A stretch of 64,000 nucleotides of DNA from Sphingobacteriaceae bacterium. GTDB lineage: Bacteria; Bacteroidota; Bacteroidia; Sphingobacteriales; Sphingobacteriaceae. Made by a program: the position numbers and the translations under genes. The stretch covers positions 108,321 through 172,320 of the forward strand of contig CAHJWG010000010.1 of NCBI GenBank assembly GCA_903642215.1, given 5' to 3'. The notes under the pieces were generated by a model. The model searched no databases. It worked only from the letters and a program-made list of their open reading frames with translations, and was not told where the DNA came from. Positions 25,938-35,048 of the stretch are shown piece by piece (position 1 is the first letter of the stretch; the number at the start of each line of letters is the position of its first letter).

Positions 25938-26054
25938 GGTTAAATCTCTATTTTTTGTTTGAATGATAATCGATTAACCATTTTCGACACAAAAAATTTA
26001 TTTTCGATGCGACCAATCCTTAAAACCATCGTCTATCTAAACAAATATTTAACC

Positions 26055-26741
26055 ATGAAAAAGCTTTTAACTTTTATACTGATCTCCTTTGTAGCTGCCG
26101 CAACTTTCGCCCAAAACGTTGATCTCCGCAGAAAAATAACCGTTACCGGAAGTGCCGAAACAGAAGTTACGCCGGATATTATTTATTTCAGCATCTCCCT
26201 GAAAGAATACCTGAACGGTAAAAATAAAGTCGGCATTTCAACTTTGGAAAACCAGCTGCAAAAAGCGGTAAACGATGCCGGAATTGCCAAAGCTGATTTC
26301 ACGATCAACAATCTTTCCTCCTATAATTATGTTCCCGAAAAAAAGAAGAATGCTGATTTCCTGGCTTCCAAACAATACCGTTTAAAGCTGCACGACTTGA
26401 ACAAACTTAATCGGATTTTAGACGCGGTTGATGATAAAGGCATCCAATCGACCGGAATCGATGGCTATGATTATTCAGGAATTGAAGCCTTAAAAAGCGA
26501 TCTGAAACTGAAAGCCTTAAAAAACGCACAAGCAAAAGCCAGCTTTTTATTAAACGGGATTGGCGAAAAATTAGGCGGTGCCATCGATATTCAGGAAATT
26601 AATAACGAACCGATGCAGCAACCGGTTTTTCGCAGCATGATGATGAAAACCAGTAGTGCCAATGCGGCCGAACCGGATATTGATTTTAAAAAGATCAAGC
26701 TGAATCACCAGATACAGGCGGTTTTTGAGATCGTAAAATAG
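26055..26741 (+). CDS. SIMPL domain protein (DUF541), periplasmic
   Basis: A 228-residue protein with a signal peptide (MKKLLTFILISFVAAATFAQ) and one SIMPL/DUF541 domain: RKITVTGSAETEVTPDIIYFSISLKEY opens the domain and KALKNAQAKASFLLNGIGEKLGGAIDIQE is the typical C-terminal signature. The family is beta-alpha repeat proteins of the periplasm or outer membrane, with members linked to signalling or oxidative stress, but no biochemical activity is established. I use the ATG at 26055 because it precedes the signal peptide; an earlier in-frame ATG (25959) would add 32 unlikely residues. Confidence 0.85.
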   Translation: MKKLLTFILISFVAAATFAQNVDLRRKITVTGSAETEVTPDIIYFSISLKEYLNGKNKVGISTLENQLQKAVNDAGIAKADFTINNLSSYNYVPEKKKNADFLASKQYRLKLHDLNKLNRILDAVDDKGIQSTGIDGYDYSGIEALKSDLKLKALKNAQAKASFLLNGIGEKLGGAIDIQEINNEPMQQPVFRSMMMKTSSANAAEPDIDFKKIKLNHQIQAVFEIVK

Positions 26742-26849
26742 TTCTTCGATAAGCACAAACTCCTGCGGAACAATTTCCAGGTTCATTTATTTATAATGTA
26801 CTTTTCGGGCAGTTACTATTTATTTAATTGCAGTTGATGAATTGACATT

Positions 26850-28943
26850 ATGATCAAAACAGTTTTCGTTGCCAGTACCGAACCTTATAGCGGGAAATCC
26901 ATTATTTCTATCGGTTTGGTGAATATGCTTTTGGGTAAAGCGCAAAAAATAGGTTTTTTCAAACCCATAATCAGTCAAAATTTACAGCAAAAAAAAGACG
27001 ATCATATCAACGCGATCCTTACCCATTTTGATCTTCCGATGGCTTACGAAGATACAAATGCTTTTACCTGGCAGGAAGCGATGCGGCAAACAGAAGCTGA
27101 AAGTCAGGGCGAAATGATTGATACGATTATCCGTAAGTTTAAATATCTGGAAGATAAGTATGATTTTACCGTTGTAGAAGGCACGGATTACCAGGGCGAA
27201 GGTGCCGCTTTTGAGTTTGAAATTAATGTACAAATTGCCAAAAACCTGCGTGCGCCGGTCATAATTGTTATTTCGGGCGAGAAAAAAACAACCGCACAGG
27301 TTGTAAACGGGGCAATCACGGCTGTACGTAATTTTGATGCCCGGGAAATACATGTACTGGCTATAGTTGCCAATAAAGTTGATCCGAAAAGTGTGCAGGA
27401 TGTAAAAGATTTACTTGCCCAGCAGCTATTGCCGGAAATACTGATTACGGTAATCCCGCAGGACCAAAGCCTGCAAAACCCAACCATGAAGGAGGTTTTC
27501 GACAAGCTTAACGGTAAGCTGCTGTTTGGCAAAGATCAGTTATCAAACCAGGTAGATCACTTTGTAACCGGCGCGATGCAGGTGCCCAACTTCTTAAATT
27601 ATTTGAAGGAAAACGTACTGATTGTTACGCCCGGAGACCGCGGCGATATTATCATTTGTGCATTACAAGCCAATCTTTCTACCAGTTATCCAAAAGTTGC
27701 CGGTATTATTTTAACGGCAGGTTATCAGCCGGAAGAACCGATTATCAGGTTGATTGAAGGCTTACAAACCATTGTTCCCATCATCGCGGTAGAGACCGGC
27801 ACCTTTGAAACAACTAATACTGTAGGTTCTATCCGGTCGAAAATAGCAGCGGGCAATACCAAAAAAATCCAGCTGGCGATTGATACTTTTAACAAATATA
27901 TTGACATCCCGGAGCTTGACAAGCGCATCATCACACTGATTCCGTCGGGCATTACGCCGCGCATGTTTCAATACCAGATTACCGGCTGGGCAAAAAGCGA
28001 TAAAAAACACATTGTGCTACCCGAAGGCACCGACGAAAGAATATTAAAGGCGGCGGCACGCTTAATTAAACAGGATATTGTAAACCTTACCCTGCTTGGC
28101 GATGCAGATGAAATAGCGGCTATTTTAACGCGGTTCGACATCAATCTTGATCTAACCAAAATAACGATCATCAACCCGGCAAAAAGCGAACTTTACAACG
28201 ATTATGTAAATACACTTTTTGAGTTGCGCAAACAGAAGAACGTGAACCTGGAAATGGCCCGCGACCTGATGACGGATGTGTCTTACTTCGGTACGATGAT
28301 GGTTTATAAAGGCCACGCAGACGGAATGGTATCCGGCGCGGTACATACTACGCAACATACCATCAGGCCGGCTTTGCAGTTTGTAAAAACAAAGCCCGGC
28401 ATATCGGTCGTATCGTCCGTATTTTTTATGTGTTTGCCGGACCGGGTTTCGGTATTTGGAGATTGTGCCGTCAATCCGAGTCCAACCGCAGAACAATTAG
28501 CCGAAATAGCAATTTCATCCGCAGAAAGCAGTTTGCGTTTTGGCATCGAGCCACGCGTTGCCATGCTTTCTTATTCATCCGGAACATCCGGCGAAGGTGA
28601 AGATGTAGAAAAAGTACGCCGTGCTACGGAGATCGTCCGTTCAAAACGCCCGGATTTAAAAATAGAAGGGCCGATTCAATATGATGCCGCAGTTGACCCG
28701 GTAACGGGAAGCAGTAAAATGCCCGGTTCTGAAGTTGCCGGCAGGGCAAGTGTACTTATCTTTCCGGATTTAAATACCGGGAACAATACGTATAAAGCAG
28801 TTCAGCGCGAAACCGGCGCACTGGCAATCGGGCCGATGTTGCAGGGCCTAAACAAACCGGTAAATGATTTGAGCCGCGGCTGTACCGTTGATGATGTATT
28901 TAATACCGTGATCATAACGGCCATCCAATGCCAGGATAAATAA
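26850..28943 (+). CDS. pta: Phosphate acetyltransferase, long form
   Basis: Pta interconverts acetyl-CoA and acetyl phosphate. This 697-residue long form has an N-terminal BioD-like P-loop domain (TEPYSGKSIISIGL, residues about 10-23), a middle DRTGG domain (about 215-325), and the C-terminal PTA/PTB catalytic domain (about 385-695) with HIVLPEGTDERILKAA, DGMVSGAVHTTQHTIRPALQ and YDAAVDPVTGSSKMPGSEVAGRA. Long-form Pta enzymes are often allosterically regulated through the N-terminal part. It is followed 23 nt later by ackA, the usual pathway partner. It contains no dispersed word, but one lies just before ackA. Confidence 0.95.
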   Translation: MIKTVFVASTEPYSGKSIISIGLVNMLLGKAQKIGFFKPIISQNLQQKKDDHINAILTHFDLPMAYEDTNAFTWQEAMRQTEAESQGEMIDTIIRKFKYLEDKYDFTVVEGTDYQGEGAAFEFEINVQIAKNLRAPVIIVISGEKKTTAQVVNGAITAVRNFDAREIHVLAIVANKVDPKSVQDVKDLLAQQLLPEILITVIPQDQSLQNPTMKEVFDKLNGKLLFGKDQLSNQVDHFVTGAMQVPNFLNYLKENVLIVTPGDRGDIIICALQANLSTSYPKVAGIILTAGYQPEEPIIRLIEGLQTIVPIIAVETGTFETTNTVGSIRSKIAAGNTKKIQLAIDTFNKYIDIPELDKRIITLIPSGITPRMFQYQITGWAKSDKKHIVLPEGTDERILKAAARLIKQDIVNLTLLGDADEIAAILTRFDINLDLTKITIINPAKSELYNDYVNTLFELRKQKNVNLEMARDLMTDVSYFGTMMVYKGHADGMVSGAVHTTQHTIRPALQFVKTKPGISVVSSVFFMCLPDRVSVFGDCAVNPSPTAEQLAEIAISSAESSLRFGIEPRVAMLSYSSGTSGEGEDVEKVRRATEIVRSKRPDLKIEGPIQYDAAVDPVTGSSKMPGSEVAGRASVLIFPDLNTGNNTYKAVQRETGALAIGPMLQGLNKPVNDLSRGCTVDDVFNTVIITAIQCQDK

Positions 28944-28947
28944 GGGA

Positions 28948-28959
28948 TAAAAGAAGTAT
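28948..28959 (+). repeat. Dispersed word (GA form) in the pta-ackA spacer
   Basis: TAAAAGAAGTAT occupies most of the 23-nt gap between pta and ackA and ends 7 nt before the ackA ATG. The position in a within-operon gap shows the word does not depend on transcription boundaries. Confidence 0.8.
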
Positions 28960-28966
28960 TATCAGC

Positions 28967-30157
28967 ATGAACATTTTTGTAATCAATTCGGGCAGCAGCT
29001 CTATCAAATACCAATTATTTAAAATGCCTTCCTCCGTTCCGGTTTGCAGTGGATTGGTGGATCGTATCGGTTTGGAAAACGCAACTGTATCTTATAAAAC
29101 AATTATCAACGGCGAAGGATACAGCATTACCCGTAAAATTGAAATTCCCGACCATGAAACGGCCATAAAAGAAGTAAGCCGTTTAATTACAGATGCAAAT
29201 ACAGGAGTTATCAAAAACCCGGACGACATCGAAATTATCGGTCACCGGATTGTGCATGGTGGCGAATATTTTACCACAACTACTGTGATTACGCCGGAGG
29301 TAAAAGAGAAGCTTAAACTCACTTTTCAGCTGGCGCCGCTGCACAATCCCTCAGCTTATATGGGAATAGAAGTTGCCGAAAAAACATTTAAAAAAGCTAA
29401 GCAAATTGCTGTTTTTGATACTGCTTTTTTTAAAACCCTGCCTGCAAAAGCTTACCGTTACGCCATCCCTAATAATTTTTATACCGATTACAATATCAGG
29501 GTTTACGGTTTCCATGGCACCAGTCATAAATACGTATCCACGCAGGCAATCGCTTATTTAAACAAACCTGAAAGCAAATTAATCACCATCCATTTAGGAA
29601 ACGGCTGCAGCATAAGTGCCGTAAAAAATGGCGAAGCAATTGATACAAGTATGGGTTTTGGCCCTTTAGACGGTTTGATAATGGGCACACGATCCGGAAG
29701 TATTGATCCGACGGTTATTTTTTATCTGGTAAACCAATTAGGTTACGATATGGCGCAGGTGAGCAACCTGTTAAATAAACGCAGCGGCATGTTAGGGTTA
29801 ACCGGTTTTAGCGATATGCGCGACATTACAAAAGCGATTACAGAAGGAAATACGGAAGCTAAATTGGCTTATGAAATGTATGCTTACCGAATTAAAAAGT
29901 TTATAGGTGCTTACGCCGCGATCCTGAATGGTTTGGATGCAATCGTTTTTACTGCCGGCGTTGGCGAAAACGATACCATGATTCGTAAAATGGTTTGTGC
30001 TAATCTGGATTATTTAAATATTAATTTAGATGAAGAGAAAAACAACATTCGGGGAAATAATATCCGGGAAATCAATACAGCAGATACTCAGGTTAAAATC
30101 TTAGTTGTACCTACAAATGAAGAGCTGGAGATTGCTAATCAATGTTACCGGCTTTAG
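28967..30157 (+). CDS. ackA: Acetate kinase
   Basis: AckA transfers phosphate between acetyl phosphate and ADP, making ATP in the Pta-AckA overflow pathway. The 396-residue protein carries the ASKHA-fold signatures: MNIFVINSGSSSIKYQLF (phosphate-1), GHRIVHGGEYF with the substrate Arg/His, FDTAFFKTLPAKAYRYAIP, VYGFHGTSHKYV (catalytic His), LGNGCSISAVKNG and FTAGVGENDTMIRKM. Length is normal. It forms an operon with pta, and a dispersed word (30171-30182) follows the stop. Confidence 0.96.
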   Translation: MNIFVINSGSSSIKYQLFKMPSSVPVCSGLVDRIGLENATVSYKTIINGEGYSITRKIEIPDHETAIKEVSRLITDANTGVIKNPDDIEIIGHRIVHGGEYFTTTTVITPEVKEKLKLTFQLAPLHNPSAYMGIEVAEKTFKKAKQIAVFDTAFFKTLPAKAYRYAIPNNFYTDYNIRVYGFHGTSHKYVSTQAIAYLNKPESKLITIHLGNGCSISAVKNGEAIDTSMGFGPLDGLIMGTRSGSIDPTVIFYLVNQLGYDMAQVSNLLNKRSGMLGLTGFSDMRDITKAITEGNTEAKLAYEMYAYRIKKFIGAYAAILNGLDAIVFTAGVGENDTMIRKMVCANLDYLNINLDEEKNNIRGNNIREINTADTQVKILVVPTNEELEIANQCYRL

Positions 30158-30209
30158 CAATAAATATTAAATACTTCTTTTATTATAATAAAATCAACAT
30201 CAACTATTA

Positions 30210-30252
30210 AGACTTTCAGCGACATTTTTCTTTATATTTGAGAAAAAAGTCT
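30210..30252 (+). promoter_or_regulatory. Promoter and operator of RES-Xre pair 1
   Basis: A perfect -7 box TATATTTG (30233-30240) is flanked by an inverted repeat AGACTTT (30210-30216) / AAAGTCT (30246-30252). The ATG follows at 30254. An inverted repeat that brackets the promoter is the expected arrangement for autorepression by the Xre antitoxin. Confidence 0.6.
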
Positions 30253-30253
30253 C

Positions 30254-30715
30254 ATGCCAACTATTGAAAAAGAAATTATAAAAGAGCCTGTTTCGTTTTT
30301 AGATTTATTGGGCGGAAAAGATTTGATCGGAATAACATTACTTTCTGGTTTTGATCTGATTACTTTAAGTCATGATGGAATTAGCAAAGCTTCACTTGAA
30401 ACTTTAATTTTAAACATTGGTATTTCTAAAAAATTCTTTATCGAAAAAATTCTTAATATTTCGGTTAAAACAATTGAACGCAAACAAGAAAACGATAAAT
30501 TAGATCAGCGTACATCTTCGCATTTAATAGAAATTGCGAAAGTTGTAGAACATACTTATACTGTTTTTAAATCGGCAGAAAAAGTCCGTAATTGGTTAAA
30601 CACTAAAAATCATGCTTTAAATAATTTAAAACCGATAACTCTATTTACTATGCCTACAGGTTTGCAAATGGTTGATCAGGTTTTAGGTAGAATTGAAGAA
30701 GGCATATTTTCCTGA
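30254..30715 (+). CDS. Xre/MbcA/ParS-type antitoxin (DUF2384), pair 1
   Basis: A 153-residue protein with an N-terminal helix-turn-helix region (ETLILNIGISKKFFIEKILNISVKTIERKQ, about residues 50-80) and a C-terminal DUF2384 (MbcA/ParS/Xre toxin-binding) domain ending KVRNWLNTKNHALNNLKPITLFTMPTGLQMVDQVLGRIEEGIFS. The last helix occupies the active site of the partner RES toxin in studied pairs. Its stop overlaps the toxin start by one base. It is preceded by a promoter with an operator-like repeat. It is equivalent to, but clearly diverged from, pair 2 at 55.8 kb. Confidence 0.85.
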   Translation: MPTIEKEIIKEPVSFLDLLGGKDLIGITLLSGFDLITLSHDGISKASLETLILNIGISKKFFIEKILNISVKTIERKQENDKLDQRTSSHLIEIAKVVEHTYTVFKSAEKVRNWLNTKNHALNNLKPITLFTMPTGLQMVDQVLGRIEEGIFS

Positions 30716-31176
30716 TGCTTGTTTATAGGATTGTTAAAGGTGAAAAACGTAAGCACGATCTTTCTGGTGTAGGTGCTTGTAAATACGGTGGCCGTTGGAA
30801 TAACATTGGTACTTATATGTTATACACAAGTGAAAATTCATCTTTAGCTTATTTAGAAACTTTAGCACATACGGAAAAGCATTTTTTGCCGGAAGATTTA
30901 TTTATCGTTACAATCGTTATCAATGACAAAGCACCTATTTACACTTTTACAAACGAAGATTACCCAATTGAGTGGAAAAAATTAGATAATATTGAAAACA
31001 AAGTTTTAGGTAGTCGATTAATGCTGAAAAAAGAATTTTTAGGGTTTAAAGTTAAATCAGCACTTAATGATCATGAATACAACTATTTGTTAAATCCATT
31101 ATTTCCCAATTTTAATAATTTGGTAGAATATATAGCTGCACAAAACCTAATTATTGACTCCAGATTAATCAAATAG
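30715..31176 (+). CDS. RES-domain toxin, pair 1
   Basis: RES toxins degrade NAD+ and halt growth. The 153-residue protein has the defining residues: Arg in MLVYRIVKG, the GGRWNNIGTYMLYTSENSSLAYLETL stretch with the conserved Tyr and Glu, and the Ser in KVKSALNDHEYNYLLNP. Length is typical of stand-alone RES toxins. It begins within the antitoxin stop and ends before an unpaired dispersed word (31197-31208) at the 3' end of serS. Confidence 0.85.
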   Translation: MLVYRIVKGEKRKHDLSGVGACKYGGRWNNIGTYMLYTSENSSLAYLETLAHTEKHFLPEDLFIVTIVINDKAPIYTFTNEDYPIEWKKLDNIENKVLGSRLMLKKEFLGFKVKSALNDHEYNYLLNPLFPNFNNLVEYIAAQNLIIDSRLIK

Positions 31177-31207
31177 AATTACCACTTTTATCCCTATAAA
31201 AACAGCA

Positions 31208-32479
31208 TCAGTCAATAAACGCAAACCGCGTATAAGGCACCAAAACCTCCGGAATTTTAATTCCTTTTTCCGTTTGATTGTTTTCTAATAATGTAGCCAC
31301 AATTCGCGGCAAAGCCAGTGCGCTTCCGTTTAAAGTATGTGCCAATTGATTTTTGCCTTCGCTGTTGCGGAAACGTAATTTTAAACGATTGGCCTGAAAA
31401 GTTTCAAAGTTAGAAACCGAAGAAACCTCCAGCCAGCGTTGCTGCGCCGCGCTCCAGGTTTCCATATCGTAAGTTAAAGCGGCTGTAAAACTCATATCGC
31501 CGCCGCACAAACGCAAAACGCGGTAAGGCAAACCCAATTTTTGCAGTAAAGATTGTACGTGTAAACTCATTTCCTCCAAAACTTCATAAGATTTTTCGGG
31601 ATGAGCAACTTGTACAATTTCTACTTTATCAAACTGATGCAAACGGTTTAAACCACGAACATGCGCACCGTAAGAACCAGCCTCCCGGCGGAAACATGGC
31701 GTATAACCACAATTTTTTACGGGCAATTCGTCTTCTTTCAAAATCACATCGCGGTACAAATTCGTCATCGGCACTTCTGCCGTCGGGATCAAGAACAAGT
31801 TATCCTGTCCCACAAAATACATCTGTCCTTCTTTGTCCGGCAATTGTCCCGTTCCAAAACCCGATGCTTCATTGACCAGCAGCGGCAACATGCGCTCATC
31901 GTAACCCGCTTTTTCGGCTTCATCCAGAAAAAAAGCGATTAAAGCGCGTTGTAACTTCGCTCCTTTTCCTTTGTAAACCGGAAAACCGGCGCCGGTAATT
32001 TTCACGCCCAGTTCAAAATCAATCAGGTTATATTTTGCGGCGAGTTCCCAGTGCGGTAAAGCACTTTCGGGCAGGTTTGGTTTTTCGCCATTTTCTAAAA
32101 CCACCTCGTTTTCCTCCGGCGTAGTTCCTTTGGGTACAGAACTATGCGGTAAATTAGGCAGTAAAAACAGCATCTGCTGCTGGCGGTTTTCCAGCGCAGC
32201 TAAGTCATCACCTAAAGTTTTAATTTCGTTTTTCCAGGTTCCGGTCTGATTTTTTACCGCTTCGGCTTCTTCTTTTTCACCGTTGCGCATCAGTTCGCCA
32301 ATTTTTTTTGCTGCGGCGTTTGCTTCTGCGGATACGTTTTCGAGTTTTGTTTGGGCCAAACGGCGTTGCTCATCCAGCATCAAAATTTCATCAACCAGTT
32401 CCGGCTGTTTAAAATTTCGTACGGCCAAACGTTCCAAAACCTTTTCCCTGTTTTCGCGGATATAACTAACTTGCAGCAT
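31208..32479 (-). CDS. serS: Seryl-tRNA synthetase
   Basis: SerRS charges tRNA-Ser. The 423-residue class II enzyme has the N-terminal tRNA-binding coiled coil (about residues 25-100), then motif 2 (GYTPCFRREAGSYG), the RGLNRLHQFDKVEIVQ region and motif 3 (LNGSALALPRIVATLLEN). I use the ATG at 32479 (MLQVSYIRENREKVLERL), the family start; an upstream in-frame ATG would add six residues. A dispersed word at 32162-32173 lies inside the coding region, and another (31197-31208) overlaps the stop. Confidence 0.96.
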   Translation of the reverse strand: MLQVSYIRENREKVLERLAVRNFKQPELVDEILMLDEQRRLAQTKLENVSAEANAAAKKIGELMRNGEKEEAEAVKNQTGTWKNEIKTLGDDLAALENRQQQMLFLLPNLPHSSVPKGTTPEENEVVLENGEKPNLPESALPHWELAAKYNLIDFELGVKITGAGFPVYKGKGAKLQRALIAFFLDEAEKAGYDERMLPLLVNEASGFGTGQLPDKEGQMYFVGQDNLFLIPTAEVPMTNLYRDVILKEDELPVKNCGYTPCFRREAGSYGAHVRGLNRLHQFDKVEIVQVAHPEKSYEVLEEMSLHVQSLLQKLGLPYRVLRLCGGDMSFTAALTYDMETWSAAQQRWLEVSSVSNFETFQANRLKLRFRNSEGKNQLAHTLNGSALALPRIVATLLENNQTEKGIKIPEVLVPYTRFAFID

Positions 32480-32591
32480 TATTTTAATTTTTGGCAAAGA
32501 TAGGATGAGTTTTGAGTTGTACGTTTTAAGTTTTAAGTTTTTACTTACGCGGGCCTTAACTTACAACTTATAACTGGCCACTTACAACTCC
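32480..32591. repeat. Word-repeat spacer between serS and rsmI
   Basis: The spacer is made of GTTTTAAGTTTTAAG-like words on the left and complementary CTTAACTTACAACTTATAAC words on the right. The outer arms GAGTTGTA (32514-32521) and TACAACTC (32583-32590) are inverted, and the rsmI ATG follows two bases later. Both divergent promoters must lie within it. Confidence 0.6.
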
Positions 32592-33272
32592 ATGCAAGGC
32601 AAACTTTACCTCGTACCCACGCCCATCGGCAATCTCGAAGACATGACTTTCCGTGCTATCCGCATCCTGAAAGAAGTTGATTTGATACTGGCAGAAGACA
32701 CCCGGACTTCCGCGCCAATGCTGAAACATTTTGGCATCAGTGGCAAGGTTTTTTCGCACCATCAGCATAACGAACATCAATCTACCCAGGAAATTATGAA
32801 GTTTTTGGGCGAAGGAAAACAGGTTGCTTTAATTTCTGATGCCGGAACGCCTGCAATTTCTGATCCTGGATTTTATTTGGTTAGAGAAGCTTTAAAAAAT
32901 GATTTTCCGGTAGAATGTTTGCCCGGCGCAACCGCTTTTGTCCCGGCGCTGGTTAACTCCGGTTTACCCAACGACCGTTTTATTTTTGAAGGATTTTTAC
33001 CCGTTAAAAAAGGCCGGCAAACACGTTATTTAAACTTAAAGGAAGAAGAACGAACCATGATTTTTTACGAATCGCCGCACCGTTTATTAAAAACTTTGGA
33101 TGAAATGATTTTGCATTTCGGTGCGGAAAGACTGGCTTCCGTTTCCCGAGAACTCACCAAATTATTTGAAGAAACCGTACGCGGACCTTTAACCGAAATC
33201 AAAACTTATTACGAAACGCATCCTGTAAAAGGTGAGTTTGTGATCGTAATTGATGGAAGAAGTAGCAAGTAG
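32592..33272 (+). CDS. rsmI: 16S rRNA 2'-O-methyltransferase RsmI
   Basis: RsmI methylates the ribose of C1402 in 16S rRNA using SAM. The 226-residue tetrapyrrole-methylase-fold protein shows LYLVPTPIGNLEDMTFRAIRIL at the N-terminus, LILAEDTRTSAPMLKHF, ISDAGTPAISDPGFYLV and LPGATAFVPALVNSGLPNDRF, all diagnostic. The C-terminal domain seen in some homologues is absent, giving the shorter form common in Bacteroidota. Its start immediately follows the repeat spacer, and its stop runs into another word-repeat element. Confidence 0.95.
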   Translation: MQGKLYLVPTPIGNLEDMTFRAIRILKEVDLILAEDTRTSAPMLKHFGISGKVFSHHQHNEHQSTQEIMKFLGEGKQVALISDAGTPAISDPGFYLVREALKNDFPVECLPGATAFVPALVNSGLPNDRFIFEGFLPVKKGRQTRYLNLKEEERTMIFYESPHRLLKTLDEMILHFGAERLASVSRELTKLFEETVRGPLTEIKTYYETHPVKGEFVIVIDGRSSK

Positions 33273-33379
33273 CAAGTATTTAGTATCAAGATTAGGCATT
33301 ACGAATACCTTTCTGATAGTAACTTCGGCTTTTGATTGGTCTTGATACCTGATACTAAATACTTGATACTAATCTCCCC
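33263..33379. repeat. Inverted word-repeat element between rsmI and lnt
   Basis: AAGTATTTAGTATC (33274-33287) is the exact reverse complement of 33351-33364 (GATACTAAATACTT), with additional CTTGATAC and GCAAGTA words around them. The element spans almost the whole spacer and slightly overlaps the rsmI stop. It resembles 10670-10692 and is a typical non-coding repeat in this lineage. Confidence 0.65.
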
Positions 33380-35002
33380 ATGAAAAACAAATTCCTCCTC
33401 GCTATACTTTCCGGTTTATTAATGTGGATTGCCTGGCCGCCAACCAGTTACACTACTTTTTTACTTTTTGTAGGATTAGTGCCGATGCTTCTTTTACTGG
33501 AAGAAATTATACAATCCAACTCCAACCGAAAAGGATTTCTGATCTTTTGGATGAGTTTTCTGGGCTTTTTCATCTGGAACACACTTTCTGTTTACTGGGT
33601 TTACAATTCCGTCAAAAGCATTGGCGCGCTGGTGGCCATTCCGATTTCCATGGTTCCGTACTCATTAGGTCCGTTGTTGATGAGCACGGCTTGCTGGCTG
33701 TATTATCGTTTGCGGCAAATTGCGCCTTTAAACTGGAGTTTGGCTGGCTTGGTTTGCTTTTGGATCGGGTACGAATACCTGCATCAAAGCTGGGATCTGG
33801 CTTTCCCCTGGATGACGCTGGGCAACGGTTTCGCGGTAAGCCATTCCTGGGTTCAATGGTACGAATACACCGGCGTTTATGGCGGCACGATTTGGATCTG
33901 GCTGGTTAATATTTTGATTTTCCTGATCTATCTCAACCTGAAAAAACAGGGGCAAAAGAAGCATCGGCAACGACTGGTTTCGGCTGCGGTGCTGGCAATT
34001 TTACTTCCGCTAAGTTTTTCTTTATTTAGATATTATCTGTATGAGGAGCAGGAAGATCCGTCCAATATTGTCGTGGTGCAGCCGAATATTGATCCTTATG
34101 AAAAAACAGGAACAATTTTAACTTCCGATCAGCTCAATACCTTAATTACACTTTCTAAAAAAGTTGCACAGCCAAATACAGAGTTTTTTATCTGGCCGGA
34201 AACTGCAATTTCTGATGGAAAAGGTTTTGATGAAGATAAAATCAGAAGTAATATTTACTATTTGGAGGCGAGGCGTTTCCTTTATCCGTATAAAAACGCG
34301 AACGTGTTAACAGGCATCGAATCTTACAAATTTTACAACCATGATCCAACGCCTTCTTCGGAGGAAATTCCCGGTTCTACTGTTTTTATCGATCATTTTA
34401 ACGCAGCTATCAATATTGACAATTCATCAAAAGTTCAGTTTTATCATAAATCAAAACTGGTTCCCGGTGTAGAACAGCTGCCTTTTGGTGCAGCTTTATC
34501 TTTTCTGAAACCGGTTTTTGCACATTTGGGCGGCAGTACCGGTGGTTATGGCAAGCAGGATGAGCCTTCGGTTTTTTATTCGCAAAGCGGAATCGGTGCC
34601 GCGCCGGTGATTTGTTATGAATCGATTTGGGGCGAATACGTAGGAAAATATGTGTTAAAAGGAGCACAATTTATTGCGATCATCACCAATGACGGCTGGT
34701 GGGAAAATACTTCCGGCAAAGACCAGCACCTGGATTATGCCAAATTACGCGCAATTGAAACGCGCCGCTGGGTTTGCCGCTCGGCTAATACCGGTTTATC
34801 GGCTTTTATCAACCAGCGCGGCGACATTGTAAAACATACGCAATGGTGGAAACAGGATGCGATAAAACAGGATATCAACCTGAATAGCGAGCTTACTTTT
34901 TATGTAAAACACGGCGATTACCTGGCAAAAGTAGCAAGCATCTTGATCGGATTAATCTTAATTTTCTTAATAGTTAATAAATTATTTTTTAAAGCAGAAT
35001 AA
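33380..35002 (+). CDS. lnt: Apolipoprotein N-acyltransferase Lnt
   Basis: Lnt transfers a fatty acid to the N-terminal cysteine of lipoproteins, the last maturation step after LspA. The 540-residue protein has an N-terminal membrane part of about seven helices (residues 5-220) and a periplasmic nitrilase-like domain. The catalytic triad is visible: Glu in FFIWPETAIS, Lys in YHKSKLVPGVEQLPFG, and Cys in APVICYESIWGEY. A final helix lies at about residues 517-537. The gene contains an exact dispersed word (33485-33496, encoding MLLLL in a membrane helix) and a near copy (34377-34388). Confidence 0.95.
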   Translation: MKNKFLLAILSGLLMWIAWPPTSYTTFLLFVGLVPMLLLLEEIIQSNSNRKGFLIFWMSFLGFFIWNTLSVYWVYNSVKSIGALVAIPISMVPYSLGPLLMSTACWLYYRLRQIAPLNWSLAGLVCFWIGYEYLHQSWDLAFPWMTLGNGFAVSHSWVQWYEYTGVYGGTIWIWLVNILIFLIYLNLKKQGQKKHRQRLVSAAVLAILLPLSFSLFRYYLYEEQEDPSNIVVVQPNIDPYEKTGTILTSDQLNTLITLSKKVAQPNTEFFIWPETAISDGKGFDEDKIRSNIYYLEARRFLYPYKNANVLTGIESYKFYNHDPTPSSEEIPGSTVFIDHFNAAINIDNSSKVQFYHKSKLVPGVEQLPFGAALSFLKPVFAHLGGSTGGYGKQDEPSVFYSQSGIGAAPVICYESIWGEYVGKYVLKGAQFIAIITNDGWWENTSGKDQHLDYAKLRAIETRRWVCRSANTGLSAFINQRGDIVKHTQWWKQDAIKQDINLNSELTFYVKHGDYLAKVASILIGLILIFLIVNKLFFKAE

Positions 35003-35048
35003 ATACTATCTTTATTTCGGAAATAAATCCTCTCTGAAATAAAGTTCA

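Larger units (their letters stand above)
25377..26054. other. Repeat-filled intergenic region
   Basis: This 678-nt spacer between lspA and the SIMPL gene holds two tandem 196-bp repeats, further GTCATTTCGAC-type repeats in both orientations, and two dispersed words facing each other (25906-25917 and 25924-25935). I see no credible gene in it. Confidence 0.75.

Noticed and set aside
31181..31208. Terminator between RES toxin 1 and serS
   Set aside because: CTTTTAT and ATAAAAA can pair only weakly around CCCT; the stem is short and imperfect.
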